A stretch of DNA of 64,000 nucleotides, taken from positions 248,001-312,000 of the forward strand of contig NZ_FXUA01000003.1 of assembly GCF_900182815.1 (NCBI RefSeq). Reading direction: 5' to 3'. The DNA is from Algoriphagus winogradskyi (GTDB taxonomy: Bacteria; Bacteroidota; Bacteroidia; Cytophagales; Cyclobacteriaceae). The notes beneath the pieces were generated by a model. It ran no database searches. It was not told where the DNA came from and saw nothing but the letters and a program-made list of their open reading frames with translations. Positions 8,719 to 17,841 of the stretch are shown here, piece after piece; position 1 is the stretch's first letter, and each line of letters starts with the position of its first letter. The translations under genes were made by a program, and so were the position numbers.

Positions 8719-9561
8719 ATGAAACCAATATTGGAACCCATTCCTCTCGGTAGTTTGAGGTCAATTCAGAGCTTTTGCTTTACGAAACCAAACTTCGAAA
8801 CTCCTTGGCACTTCCATCCACAACATGAACTCACCTACATAGAGCAAAGCGTCGGCACCAAGTTCATCGGAGATTATGTAGGGTCCTACGAGCCCGGAGA
8901 ACTTGTGCTGCTTCGCTCGAATCTCCCTCATTGCTGGAGAAATAGCGTTCACGAAACCGACTTAGCAATCTCCTATGTGGTGCAATGGAATGTGGGTATT
9001 TACCCTGAAATCCATGAACTGAAAGCTATTCACCAGCTGTTAAAGACTGCCTCTAAAGGAATCATCTTCGAGAAAGCCGATGTCTCTGAGCTAATTCCAC
9101 TTTTCAAAAAGCTTCCGGAACTCACTGCCCCAGAACAATACACTCAATTGCTTTCTCTTCTACAGCGATTGGCGGATTGTCACTTTAAATCACTCTCTGA
9201 GGCAAGTTTCATCGACAATCTTCCCTCAGAATATGGTTCTCGTATGGCCAAAATCCATGATTTCGTAGCAGAAAACTATGGAAGAAAGATTTATCTCCGG
9301 GAGCTTTCCGAACTGATCAATATGTCCGAGCAGTCCTTTTCCCGGTTTTTCACCAAGATGATGGGCAGGTCATTTTTCACCTTTCTCAATGAATATCGGG
9401 TGAATATCGCCGCGCGTTTGCTTTTGGATTCGGATTATTCCATTGCACAGATTTCGTATTCTTGTGGGTTTGAATCTCTTCCCTTTTTCCACAAAAAATT
9501 TCACCAAGCCTATCAACTCACTCCGGCGAGGTATAGAAAGCAACATCTTGCTATTCGTTGA
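8719..9561 (+). CDS. AraC-family regulator with N-terminal cupin domain
   Basis: A 280-residue one-component regulator. An N-terminal cupin-like ligand-binding domain spans about residues 15-110, with the His-rich strand WHFHPQHELTY. A C-terminal AraC double helix-turn-helix spans about 178-277, where SEQSFSRFF and the signature ISYSCGFESLPFFHKKF are clear. The length is typical for sugar-responsive AraC proteins. It is divergent from the P450/agarase operon and converges on the sulfatase gene at 9600. A likely role is activation of the P450 operon in response to a galactan-derived sugar such as 6-O-methylgalactose. The ligand is inference only. Confidence 0.85.
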   Translation: MKPILEPIPLGSLRSIQSFCFTKPNFETPWHFHPQHELTYIEQSVGTKFIGDYVGSYEPGELVLLRSNLPHCWRNSVHETDLAISYVVQWNVGIYPEIHELKAIHQLLKTASKGIIFEKADVSELIPLFKKLPELTAPEQYTQLLSLLQRLADCHFKSLSEASFIDNLPSEYGSRMAKIHDFVAENYGRKIYLRELSELINMSEQSFSRFFTKMMGRSFFTFLNEYRVNIAARLLLDSDYSIAQISYSCGFESLPFFHKKFHQAYQLTPARYRKQHLAIR

Positions 9562-9599
9562 TCAGAGACGATTTTTTTCAAATCATCCACACAAGCCTA

Positions 9600-11174
9600 T
9601 CAATCCTCCCAGTGCTCATCTATCACTTTTTGGATCTCAGGATACTTGGCATCCGTCTCATTCAATGCTTTTCTTTCCGCAAGTAAATCTGCTTTCAGCT
9701 TGGCTACGATCTCCTTATAAGCCGGATCATTATACCGATTGTGCAATTCATTGGGATCGTTTTCCAGGTCATAGAGTTCCCAGGCTACTGGAGTATCATA
9801 CCCCAGACTCCGGAGCTGACCTTCCCAATAAAAATTCTTCCAATCCGACTCCGGCAGGTAGTGCTTAGCATAGTAAAAGATCAGTTTGTAGCGATCGGTT
9901 CGGATCCCAAAATGCGCCGGAACCCAATGATGGATCATGTGCATCCAATAGCGGTAGTAGGTCGCTTCCCTCCAATCCGTCTCAGTCTTGCCCGCCAGCG
10001 TGTTGGCAAAAGATTTCCCCTGCATATACGAGGGAACTTCCCCACCCGCTAAGCTGATCATAGTTGGCGCAAAGTCGGTATTATTGATCAATAGCTTACT
10101 GCTGGAGTTTGCCTTCACAAGCTTAGGATAGTGAACGATAAAGGGCATTCGCATTGACTCTTCCAGCATCCAACGTTTGTCCATCAAGTCATGCTCTCCC
10201 AGCATCATGCCCTGGTCACCGGTGTAGATGATCACGGTATTTTCCCACAAGCCCTCTGCTTTCAAATAATCAAATAGGCGTCCCAAATTATCATCCACAC
10301 CTTTGACGCAGCGCAAGTACTTTTTTAGATATTCTTGATAGGCAAGATGAGTGCCTTCTAATCCTCGAACGGTATCGTTTACAAAAGTCTCCACGTAGTT
10401 GCGCAAGATATGCCGATCAGACACAGAAGTACCGATTACCGGCTTTAGCTTTCCTAAGTTGCCCACCGTGGCATCAGATCCATAGTAAGGCTGACTATAC
10501 AAACTGGCAGGTTCTGGTATTTCCACATCCTCCAAATATTCCTCATATCGAGGCGCGTATTCGAACATGTCGTGAGGCGCTTTGTAATGATGCATCAGAA
10601 AGAAAGGCTTTGTTTTATCTCTTTGCTGTAGGTATGCTAAAGTCCTATCAGTAATTACATCCGAGGAATGACCTTCGTACTGGATCTTATTATTCGGCCA
10701 AGCCCCATTTGTTTTGGTCATGAGATATGGGTCAAAATACTCTCCTTGAGAGTCTAGCACTTCATAGTAGTCAAAAGCGGCAGGCTCTTGCTTCAGATGC
10801 CACTTTCCGATGATCGCAGTCGAATAGCCCAATTTGCTCAACTCCTGCGGCAGATATTGATTAGCTGGAGCCAGCTCGCCATCCAAATCCAGCACCCCAT
10901 TGGTTTGGGGATACTGCCCCGTCATGATCGTGGCTCTGCTTGGCGTGCAGATCGAATTGGTAGCAAAAACCCGATCAAACCGCATCCCTTGACCGGCCAA
11001 ATAATCTAAGTTAGGTGTAGGATTTAACGTCGCCAATCTCCCTCCGTAAACTCCTACAGCTTGGGTGGTATGATCATCGGACATGATGTAAATAATGTTG
11101 GGTTGCTTTTTATCTTGCGCCGGCGAAACGGAGGCGATAAGCAGAAAAAGGAAGGCTAAATAGGGTCTAATCAT
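9600..11174 (-). CDS. formylglycine-dependent S1 sulfatase (agar locus)
   Basis: A 524-residue S1-family sulfatase with a Sec signal peptide (about 1-19, cleavage near SPAQ). The formylglycine site is CTPSR with Cys76, the classic C-x-P-S-R form. Calcium ligands start at Asp33-Asp34 (MSDDHT), and a second metal/active-site segment reads IYTGDQGMMLGEHD. It needs an anaerobic or aerobic sulfatase-maturating enzyme, which is not in the window. It is the last minus-strand gene after the anhydrogalactose operon, separated from the permease gene by 161 bp. It probably removes sulfate from agar or porphyran oligosaccharides, such as L-galactose-6-sulfate units, but the position cannot be read from sequence. 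Confidence 0.86.
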   Translation of the reverse strand: MIRPYLAFLFLLIASVSPAQDKKQPNIIYIMSDDHTTQAVGVYGGRLATLNPTPNLDYLAGQGMRFDRVFATNSICTPSRATIMTGQYPQTNGVLDLDGELAPANQYLPQELSKLGYSTAIIGKWHLKQEPAAFDYYEVLDSQGEYFDPYLMTKTNGAWPNNKIQYEGHSSDVITDRTLAYLQQRDKTKPFFLMHHYKAPHDMFEYAPRYEEYLEDVEIPEPASLYSQPYYGSDATVGNLGKLKPVIGTSVSDRHILRNYVETFVNDTVRGLEGTHLAYQEYLKKYLRCVKGVDDNLGRLFDYLKAEGLWENTVIIYTGDQGMMLGEHDLMDKRWMLEESMRMPFIVHYPKLVKANSSSKLLINNTDFAPTMISLAGGEVPSYMQGKSFANTLAGKTETDWREATYYRYWMHMIHHWVPAHFGIRTDRYKLIFYYAKHYLPESDWKNFYWEGQLRSLGYDTPVAWELYDLENDPNELHNRYNDPAYKEIVAKLKADLLAERKALNETDAKYPEIQKVIDEHWED

Positions 11175-11335
11175 AGCTGTATGTTTAATTAAATGAACAA
11201 TCTAAGTTTTTCCCTAGCGAAAGAATTATAGCAACTGATTTAAGACAAACGCCTGCTTTGAGGGCACTTAGATCACCCATCTTCCAGCTTTTCCAGCAAA
11301 GGGATTTTGATTTAATTACTGATTAAAAGAAAATT

Positions 11336-12349
11336 CTAATTCCCCATTGCGATCACCACAATTCCTATCACCATACAGGCCACTCCGGCGTAAAGCAGTT
11401 TCTTAGACTTTGGGGAAGCTGAAATCCACTCTTTGGTGATGACCCCACTTAGTATCGCAGTGACTACGCAGGAAGTATTGTAGATCGCATAACCTACCGT
11501 ATTTCCAGATTCTCCCAGTTTGAAAGCTGCAAAGGCAAACAGTGCTGAAGCCGCATAATGGAAGACGGCCATGATTAAAATCAAAATGAAATTCTTGCTA
11601 AATGAAGGAGTCTTGAACGCAGACCATGCTTTCTTTTTGGATAAATGATAACCAAAGTATGCCGCCATCACGACACCACCACTTATAAAAATCGGAAACA
11701 TAACCGCAACTGCTGTCACCCAATCTGCATTTCCCTGCGCTTGGCTTGCTTCGTGTAAATATGGTCTCCCCACAGCATTCGCATAGCTAAATCCTGTCGC
11801 TAACAAACCCCCAATTACAGCGATCAGTATCCCTGTTGCCATAGAGCCTTTGGTGTCTACAGTCAGGTTGTTTATGTTTGCCAAAGCCTCGTCTTTCTCA
11901 CGGATCAAACCAGCTTTTCCTTTGAGAATAACACCAAAAAGCACAACCAATATACCGATCAGAATCAGAATCAAAGACTCTGTATCGGGCAAGCCATCCA
12001 CGGCAAATGGAATCAGAGAACCGATAAAAATGACAGTACCTATAAAGATTGAGAATCCCAATGAAAGCCCGATGTGATTGATAGCTTTGCTCCACATCAT
12101 CACGCCGATCCCCCAAAGGAAGCTTGCTAAGCCCATTTTTAGCCAGAGTTCTGCGGGCATCTCTCCGAAAATCTGACCGAAACCATCTATCAATAGAACT
12201 GAGGCCACGATAGGTACTACAAACATGGTCAATAAAAAGAAAAGGCTCCAGGTATTTTCATAGGTGAATCCATTGGTAAACTTCTCTGGCAAAGCGTACA
12301 GACCAAGCATAACGCCGGCGGTGATTGCCAATAAAACTCCTTCAGTCAT
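11336..12349 (-). CDS. RhaT-like sugar permease, DMT superfamily
   Basis: A 337-residue inner-membrane protein with about ten hydrophobic helices. It resembles the L-rhamnose/proton symporter (RhaT) and related DMT-superfamily sugar permeases. The N-terminus (ITAGVMLGLYALPEKF) and the central loop with charged residues (GLIREKDEALANINN) fit that family. It lies 33 bp after the aldose epimerase in the anhydrogalactose operon. A role in importing 3,6-anhydro-L-galactose, L-galactose, D-galactose or 6-O-methylgalactose from the periplasm is likely. The cytoplasmic catabolic enzymes and P450 encoded nearby all need such an importer, and no other inner-membrane sugar transporter is visible in this locus. 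Confidence 0.78.
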   Translation of the reverse strand: MTEGVLLAITAGVMLGLYALPEKFTNGFTYENTWSLFFLLTMFVVPIVASVLLIDGFGQIFGEMPAELWLKMGLASFLWGIGVMMWSKAINHIGLSLGFSIFIGTVIFIGSLIPFAVDGLPDTESLILILIGILVVLFGVILKGKAGLIREKDEALANINNLTVDTKGSMATGILIAVIGGLLATGFSYANAVGRPYLHEASQAQGNADWVTAVAVMFPIFISGGVVMAAYFGYHLSKKKAWSAFKTPSFSKNFILILIMAVFHYAASALFAFAAFKLGESGNTVGYAIYNTSCVVTAILSGVITKEWISASPKSKKLLYAGVACMVIGIVVIAMGN

Positions 12350-12382
12350 TTTGGTTGAATTTTGGGTTGAGTTATAATAGAA

Positions 12383-13426
12383 TTAGTGAAAACTGTACTT
12401 GGTCATGGAGTTGAACTCTTCGCCAGGGTTCAGGATAGTGCCCGCAAGGCCGGGGAGGTTTGGACCATTGGGAAATCGATGAGTCTCACAGCAAAATCCA
12501 CGGAATTTACCGAATGCATGTCCGCTTTCCCGGCGCAGGGAATCGCAGGTATATTTTCCCGTATAGAAAAGCATCCCCGGCTCATCGGTAGTGATATCCA
12601 AAGAGATACCTGTTTCGGCACAGGTGATTTCAGCTACTTTCTCAAATTTGAAAACAGGCTTATCAAATACATAGTAATGCTCAAAACCATCATTCATTTC
12701 CTGATGCACCTCGGCTATTATCTTGGCTTGACTTAAATTATCGGGTTGCTTTTCCAAATCAATCACATAACCTGTCACCGCTCCTGTAGCATCCATAGCC
12801 AAGCGGCGACTTGCTGAGATCTGAGCACTGTGCCCAAGAATGTTATTCTTGAAACCACTTAGATTGAAGTAAGTATGATTGGTGACGGCCAATGGCGTAG
12901 GTGCATCTGTCTTGGCTTGGTAGCGTATACTGAATTCATTGGATTCATTCAAGGAAAAAAGAACTTTGACCGCTACATTGCCAGGGAAACCTTCCTCCAT
13001 ATCCTCACTCAGTAAGTTCATCTCCAGAGATGAATCGGGTGAATCCTCCACTACTTTGGCGGACCATATTTTCTTATCGAATCCGACCGTACCTCCATGA
13101 AGGTTATTCCCTCCACCATTACCTGCGAGCTGATAATCTTTGCCATTCAAACTGAATTTAGCATCCTTGATGTGAGAGCAATAGCGACCTATAGTTGCGC
13201 CGAAATACGGGGAATTAGCCTTATAATTCTCTGAAAAATAGCCCTCCAAGGAATCAAATCCACAAGCAACCTCGGTCAGATTGCCATCTCGATCAGGCAC
13301 CTGAACCGATGTGATTGTAGCTCCATAATTCATTATTTTCACCTGCATTCCATTTGAATTGCTCAGGGTAAATAGCGTGATGGTCGCATCTCCTATCCGA
13401 CCAAAGTCAGTTTCTGTCGGTTTCAT
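12383..13426 (-). CDS. galM: aldose 1-epimerase (galactose mutarotase)
   Basis: A 347-residue GalM-family mutarotase that interconverts alpha and beta anomers of galactose-type sugars. Landmark motifs are visible: NGGGNNLHGG with the substrate-binding His, TNHTYFNLSG with the catalytic His, DGFEHYYVFD, and the C-terminal GFCCETHRFPNGPN with the catalytic Glu. There is no signal peptide, so it is cytoplasmic. It lies 9 bp after the cycloisomerase gene and 33 bp before the permease gene, inside the anhydrogalactose operon. It probably serves the D-galactose half of agar, or prepares anomers for the dehydrogenase. Confidence 0.88.
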   Translation of the reverse strand: MKPTETDFGRIGDATITLFTLSNSNGMQVKIMNYGATITSVQVPDRDGNLTEVACGFDSLEGYFSENYKANSPYFGATIGRYCSHIKDAKFSLNGKDYQLAGNGGGNNLHGGTVGFDKKIWSAKVVEDSPDSSLEMNLLSEDMEEGFPGNVAVKVLFSLNESNEFSIRYQAKTDAPTPLAVTNHTYFNLSGFKNNILGHSAQISASRRLAMDATGAVTGYVIDLEKQPDNLSQAKIIAEVHQEMNDGFEHYYVFDKPVFKFEKVAEITCAETGISLDITTDEPGMLFYTGKYTCDSLRRESGHAFGKFRGFCCETHRFPNGPNLPGLAGTILNPGEEFNSMTKYSFH

Positions 13427-13435
13427 AAACTTCAG

Positions 13436-14530
13436 TTAAGCATGTAAATAAGGGCTGAGTTTTTCCCAGTCAAACACAACTCCTACACCGGGAGTGTCAG
13501 GAGCCACTGCCCTGAAATTTTCGACAACAAGTGGCCTGGTGGTATATTCATCTATTGGAAAACTATGCACCTCCAACCAACCCGCATTGGGCTGCGAGGA
13601 GACTAAGCTTACGTGCAATTCCTGCATGCCATGTGAACAAGCGGGTACGCCATATTTTGCAGCTAACCGAGCCGCTTTGAGCCAACCAGTGATTCCTCCA
13701 CAATTCGAGGCGTCAGGCTGTATAAAAGAAAGCTTTGCCTGCTCCATCGCGTACTCATACTCATGGATGGTATGGAGGTTTTCACCCATCGCCAGCGGAA
13801 AACCAGTCCTATCTACAATCTCTCCATAGCCTAGGTAATCATCAGGAATAATAGGTTCTTCAAACCAAGTAATGTCGTACTCTCTGAACCCTTCAATAGC
13901 CTTGATAGCCTTCTCCACATCCATGGAGTAATTGGCATCTACCATGAAAGTGACATCAGGGCCAATGAACTTCCTCACCGCACAAATACGGTTTAGATCT
14001 TCCTGCAAGTTTGGACGTCCGATTTTGATTTTCACGGCATTGAATCCCCGGGCTAGATAGCTTTCTATATTATGCAAAAGCTTTTCCAGCGGAAACTGCA
14101 GATCAATCCCTCCACAGTAAGCTTTGCAGGTGTTATCTGCCCCACCTGCCATCTTCCATAATGGCTGATTTGCTTTCTTGCACTTAATGTCCCAAAGTGC
14201 AATGTCAATGGTAGAAATAGCAAAAGAGGCAATTCCTCCACGTCCGACATAGTGAATGTGCCATTCCATGAAATCGTAGATTCCGTCAATATCACTCGCG
14301 TCTTTTCCCACCAGAACTCCAGCAAAGTCATATTCTACCATCGCCTTAATGGCATGACCTCCTTTGCCTCCGGTATAAGTATATCCGGTTCCCTCACTCC
14401 CATCTTCCAGGGTAATGGTCGTAGTCACCAATTCAAAATGGGTATGATCGCCATGCTTGGCATCATTTAAAACTTCCGGTAAAGGAACCTTGAAAAGCTT
14501 ACAGTTTACTTCTTTTATCAAATTGCTCAT
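13436..14530 (-). CDS. enolase-superfamily 3,6-anhydro-L-galactonate cycloisomerase
   Basis: A 364-residue enzyme of the mandelate racemase/muconate-lactonising group. Active-site elements are visible: the Lys pair in VKIKIGRPN, metal ligands in [17 protein letters not shown] and GENLHT, and [10 protein letters not shown] near the end. In agar-degrading bacteria, the cycloisomerase opens 3,6-anhydro-L-galactonate to 2-keto-3-deoxy-L-galactonate. This is the expected activity, because the gene directly follows an aldehyde dehydrogenase (4-bp ATGA overlap) and lies between GH117 and permease genes. A generic sugar-acid dehydratase of the same superfamily is the alternative reading. Confidence 0.82.
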   Translation of the reverse strand: MSNLIKEVNCKLFKVPLPEVLNDAKHGDHTHFELVTTTITLEDGSEGTGYTYTGGKGGHAIKAMVEYDFAGVLVGKDASDIDGIYDFMEWHIHYVGRGGIASFAISTIDIALWDIKCKKANQPLWKMAGGADNTCKAYCGGIDLQFPLEKLLHNIESYLARGFNAVKIKIGRPNLQEDLNRICAVRKFIGPDVTFMVDANYSMDVEKAIKAIEGFREYDITWFEEPIIPDDYLGYGEIVDRTGFPLAMGENLHTIHEYEYAMEQAKLSFIQPDASNCGGITGWLKAARLAAKYGVPACSHGMQELHVSLVSSQPNAGWLEVHSFPIDEYTTRPLVVENFRAVAPDTPGVGVVFDWEKLSPYLHA

Positions 14531-15984
14531 GATCTGTTATAGTTGACGTAGAAAGTCTTTTTCTCCAGGTACTGCTCGAAGCCATACTTGCCATCTTCAC
14601 CACCACTTCCGGAAAGTTTGTATCCATTGTGAAAGCCTTGATGTTGCTCTCCGTGACCTCTGTTGACATAAATTTCTCCATATTCCAGTTCCTCGTTGCA
14701 ACGCATGATCAGGTTCATGTCGTTAGTAAAAACCATCGCCGCCAAGCCATATTCACAGTCATTGGCATAGCCGATTACCTCGTCAAAAGACTTGAACTTC
14801 ATCACAGGAAGTATGGGACCGAAAGACTCTTCATGCATGATGGTCATCTCCTGAGTCACATTGGTCAGTACAGTTGGCTCAAACCAATAGCCCTTTTCAA
14901 ATTCAGCTCCAGCTGGACGTTTACCTCCGGTCGCTACAGTGGCTCCTTCAGCGATACTGATTTCTACCAGCTTTTCCATGTGGGCCAACTCAGATTTATT
15001 GACCTTTGGACCCATGTCTGTATCGTCCAACATCGGATCGCCCACCTTCAGTGCTTTAGTCTTGGCAAGGAATTTTTCCATGAAAACCTCGTAAACATCT
15101 TCCTGCACATACATGCGCTCATTACAAGTGCATACTTGCCCACAGTTGTCAAATCGAGAATGTAGCGCCGAATCCACGGCAGCATCGATGTCTGCATCGG
15201 CAAAAACGATAAAGGGCGCTTTCCCTCCCAACTCCAGCTGGACATGAGTCAGGTTCTTGGCTGCATTTCTCGCAATATCCTGACCTACAGGAGTAGAGCC
15301 AGTCATAGTTACCATCTTGGTGATCGGATGCTCCACCAAAGCGGTCCCCATTGCCCGACCTGGACCGGTAAGGATGTTGATTACACCTTTTGGGATGCCT
15401 ACTTTATTGGCAAGATTTCCCAGTTCCAAAGTTGCCAACGGAGTCTCCGAGGTTGGCTTCATCACGATGGTATTTCCAGCTACCAATGCAGGGCCGAGTT
15501 TCCTTGCTGCTAGTGCCAAAGGAAAATTCCAGGCTGTGATCGCCACTACTACTCCACGGGGGATTTTCTGAATCCAAATCTGCTCCCCGGGATTATCCGA
15601 AGGAATAATATCTCCTTCGATTCTTCTCGCTCCTTCGCAGGCATATTCTATAAAAGAGGCCGTCACAGCTACTTCCCCTTTGGCTACCTTAAGCAGTTTC
15701 CCCTGCTCTTTTACCAGCAATTCAGCCAAGTAATCAGCGTTTGCTTTGATCTCTGCTGCTAATTTATAAAGCAACTCTGCGCGTTTTCTTGGAGGCATCT
15801 TGCCCCAGGATTTTTGCGCAGCTTGTGCCGCTTCCAATGCTTTTATTGCCTCAGCCACTGTCCCATTTTGAACTTTGGCCACCACTTCTTCCGTGCTCGG
15901 GTTGATGATATCTATGGTCTCGCCAGATTCGGATCTGACCCATTCTCCATCGATGAATAATTTGTATTCTTTTATATCTGACAT
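14527..15984 (-). CDS. aldehyde dehydrogenase, probable 3,6-anhydro-L-galactose dehydrogenase
   Basis: A 485-residue NAD(P)-dependent aldehyde dehydrogenase resembling lactaldehyde dehydrogenase. The general base Glu is in [10 protein letters not shown] and the nucleophile Cys in [32 protein letters not shown] and [10 protein letters not shown] mark the cofactor and C-terminal regions. It is cytoplasmic. In the agar pathway, this step oxidises 3,6-anhydro-L-galactose to 3,6-anhydro-L-galactonate. Its stop codon overlaps the start of the cycloisomerase gene, which argues for consecutive steps made in fixed ratio. Assignment to this sugar is by context, since the family is broad. Confidence 0.82.
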   Translation of the reverse strand: MSDIKEYKLFIDGEWVRSESGETIDIINPSTEEVVAKVQNGTVAEAIKALEAAQAAQKSWGKMPPRKRAELLYKLAAEIKANADYLAELLVKEQGKLLKVAKGEVAVTASFIEYACEGARRIEGDIIPSDNPGEQIWIQKIPRGVVVAITAWNFPLALAARKLGPALVAGNTIVMKPTSETPLATLELGNLANKVGIPKGVINILTGPGRAMGTALVEHPITKMVTMTGSTPVGQDIARNAAKNLTHVQLELGGKAPFIVFADADIDAAVDSALHSRFDNCGQVCTCNERMYVQEDVYEVFMEKFLAKTKALKVGDPMLDDTDMGPKVNKSELAHMEKLVEISIAEGATVATGGKRPAGAEFEKGYWFEPTVLTNVTQEMTIMHEESFGPILPVMKFKSFDEVIGYANDCEYGLAAMVFTNDMNLIMRCNEELEYGEIYVNRGHGEQHQGFHNGYKLSGSGGEDGKYGFEQYLEKKTFYVNYNRS

Positions 15985-16005
15985 ATTGATCTCATTAAAG
16001 GTGAG

Positions 16006-16776
16006 TTATCTACCCATCCAGCCACCATCGACTAGCATGGTCGTGCCGTGCATGTAAGCGGCGGCATCTGAACAAAGGAAAACAGTGGGTCCAGCGAAAT
16101 CTACAGGCTTGCCCCAGCGTCCGGCGGGAATTCTGGAAAGAATCGAAGCCGATCTTTCGGGGTCATTTCTTAATGCTTCGGTATTATCAGTATCGATATA
16201 TCCTGGTGCAATAGCATTGACATTCACCCCTTTTCCAGCCCATTCATTGGCAAAAGCCATAGTCATCTGACCGATAGCTCCTTTGGAAGCGGCATAACCG
16301 GGCACGGTAATTCCGCCTTGGAAGGTCAATAGAGAAGCTGTAAACACAATCTTTCCTGATCCTCTAGCGATCATCTCTTTCCCAAATTCTCTGGTGAGAA
16401 TGAATTGGGAATTTTGGTTGACCTCGATCACCTTATCCCACATCTCGTCAGGATGCTCAGCTGCAGGCGTACGCAAAATCGTCCCTGCGTTATTGATCAA
16501 GATGTCAATCACCGGAAAATCCGCCTTCACTTTTGCGATGAATTCATAGACTGCTTTTCTGTCGCTGAAGTCGCAAGCGTAGCCTTTGAATTCCCGTCCA
16601 GTAGCTAGCACAGCCTGCTCAACCGCAGATCCATTTTCTTCCAAGGTGGCACTCACGCCTATGATATTTGCCCCGGCTTCTGCCAGACCTATCGCCATTG
16701 CTTTACCTATTCCTCGCTTGCAACCTGTGACTAAGGCTGTTTTGCCATCTAATCTAAATGTGTCTAATACTGCCAT
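16006..16776 (-). CDS. KduD-like short-chain dehydrogenase (2,5-diketo-3-deoxygluconate reductase)
   Basis: A 256-residue classical SDR with the cofactor loop TGCKRGIGKAMA, NNAGT, and the catalytic Ser...YAASK. The sequence is close to 2-dehydro-3-deoxy-D-gluconate 5-dehydrogenase (KduD), as in NVNAIAPGYIDTDNTEAL and RIPAGRWG. In the anhydrogalactose pathway, 2-keto-3-deoxy-L-galactonate is epimerised at C5 through a 2,5-diketo intermediate. A KduD-type reductase gives 2-keto-3-deoxy-D-gluconate. The neighbour at 16802 is the natural partner for the oxidation half-step. It lies 21 bp upstream of the aldehyde dehydrogenase gene. Confidence 0.82.
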   Translation of the reverse strand: MAVLDTFRLDGKTALVTGCKRGIGKAMAIGLAEAGANIIGVSATLEENGSAVEQAVLATGREFKGYACDFSDRKAVYEFIAKVKADFPVIDILINNAGTILRTPAAEHPDEMWDKVIEVNQNSQFILTREFGKEMIARGSGKIVFTASLLTFQGGITVPGYAASKGAIGQMTMAFANEWAGKGVNVNAIAPGYIDTDNTEALRNDPERSASILSRIPAGRWGKPVDFAGPTVFLCSDAAAYMHGTTMLVDGGWMGR

Positions 16777-16801
16777 GTATGCTTTTATTAGGGTTTAAAA
16801 A

Positions 16802-17818
16802 TTAAAGTTGACAATCCATCAATACCTTCAGGCCTTCAGGATTTTTGTCAATTGATTCAAATACTTGTTGGATGTTGGAAAGAGGCTGCACGTCGGTGAT
16901 CATCTTTTCAAAAGGAAGCTCATTCGCAGTTACCAGCTCAATTGCCTTTTCATAATCTTCTTTCTCATAAACTCTGGCTCCGATGAGTTTCAATTCCTTC
17001 CAGAAAAACTTGAACAAATCCACCGGTTTTTTCTGCCCGTGAATTGCCACCATCACGATCCTGCCACGGATTCCCCCTACTTCCGTCATCACATCCAAAG
17101 CCGGTTGAACTCCCGCGACCTCAAATACGACATCTGCCAATCTTCCTTCCGTTTGCTCTCGCACAAACTCTACAAGGTCTATTTTGGTAGGATTAACCGC
17201 CTGAAGACCAAATTCTCCAGCCATCTTGATTCGGGTTTCATTCACTTCCGAGATGATGACCTTTGCACCAGCTTCCTTAGCTACCAGTGCCACAAGAAGG
17301 CCAATTGGGCCTCCGCCGAGTACGACAGCTGTTTCTCCTGCCACCAATCCAGACATGCGTACGTCATGTACCGCTACAGATAATGGCTCGATCAAAGCGG
17401 CAAGTTTTAAGTCCGTTTCAGCTTTAAGCTTGTGTAGCACAAACGCTGGAACATTCCAGTATTGCTGCATGGAACCTGGGCTATCGATCCCGATGAATTT
17501 TAATTTTTCACAGATATGATTGAAGCCTTTGTCAGATGCTTTTACCAAGCGATCGTCCAGAGGACGAACCACTACTTTTTCACCAACTGCATATCCGGTG
17601 ACATCGTCTGCGACTGCGTCGATCACTCCAGACATCTCATGACCAATCGTCTGGGGGATGCTTACCCGCTTGTCCATCATGCCGTGAAAGATGTGAACGT
17701 CTGTGCCGCAGACGCCGGAATAGGCGACTTTGATGCGGACTTCTCCTGATTTTGGCGCGTCGATTTCCTTCTCAATCACAGTGAAGGATTGATTGCCATT
17801 GTAAACTGTTGCTTTCAA
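16802..17818 (-). CDS. zinc-dependent dehydrogenase, probable 2-keto-3-deoxy-L-galactonate 5-dehydrogenase
   Basis: A 338-residue zinc MDR dehydrogenase of the threonine/sorbitol dehydrogenase type. The catalytic zinc region is GVCGTDVHIFHG with GHEMSG, and the nucleotide loop is LGGGPIGLLVA. The usual four-cysteine structural zinc loop is replaced by a stretch with no clear Cys cluster (RPLDDRLVKASDKGFNHICEKL), so the structural zinc is probably absent. Placed between GH117 and the KduD-like SDR, it is the best candidate for oxidising 2-keto-3-deoxy-L-galactonate to the 2,5-diketo acid. The assignment is contextual. It begins the metabolic part of the operon, 23 bp after the GH117 gene. Confidence 0.75.
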   Translation of the reverse strand: MKATVYNGNQSFTVIEKEIDAPKSGEVRIKVAYSGVCGTDVHIFHGMMDKRVSIPQTIGHEMSGVIDAVADDVTGYAVGEKVVVRPLDDRLVKASDKGFNHICEKLKFIGIDSPGSMQQYWNVPAFVLHKLKAETDLKLAALIEPLSVAVHDVRMSGLVAGETAVVLGGGPIGLLVALVAKEAGAKVIISEVNETRIKMAGEFGLQAVNPTKIDLVEFVREQTEGRLADVVFEVAGVQPALDVMTEVGGIRGRIVMVAIHGQKKPVDLFKFFWKELKLIGARVYEKEDYEKAIELVTANELPFEKMITDVQPLSNIQQVFESIDKNPEGLKVLMDCQL

Positions 17819-17841
17819 AATGTTTTTGTTTTTAGGTTTGC

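Noticed and set aside
14629..15165. 178-codon open frame on the plus strand inside the aldehyde dehydrogenase gene
   Set aside because: Antisense to the catalytic domain of a well-supported gene; no recognisable protein features.
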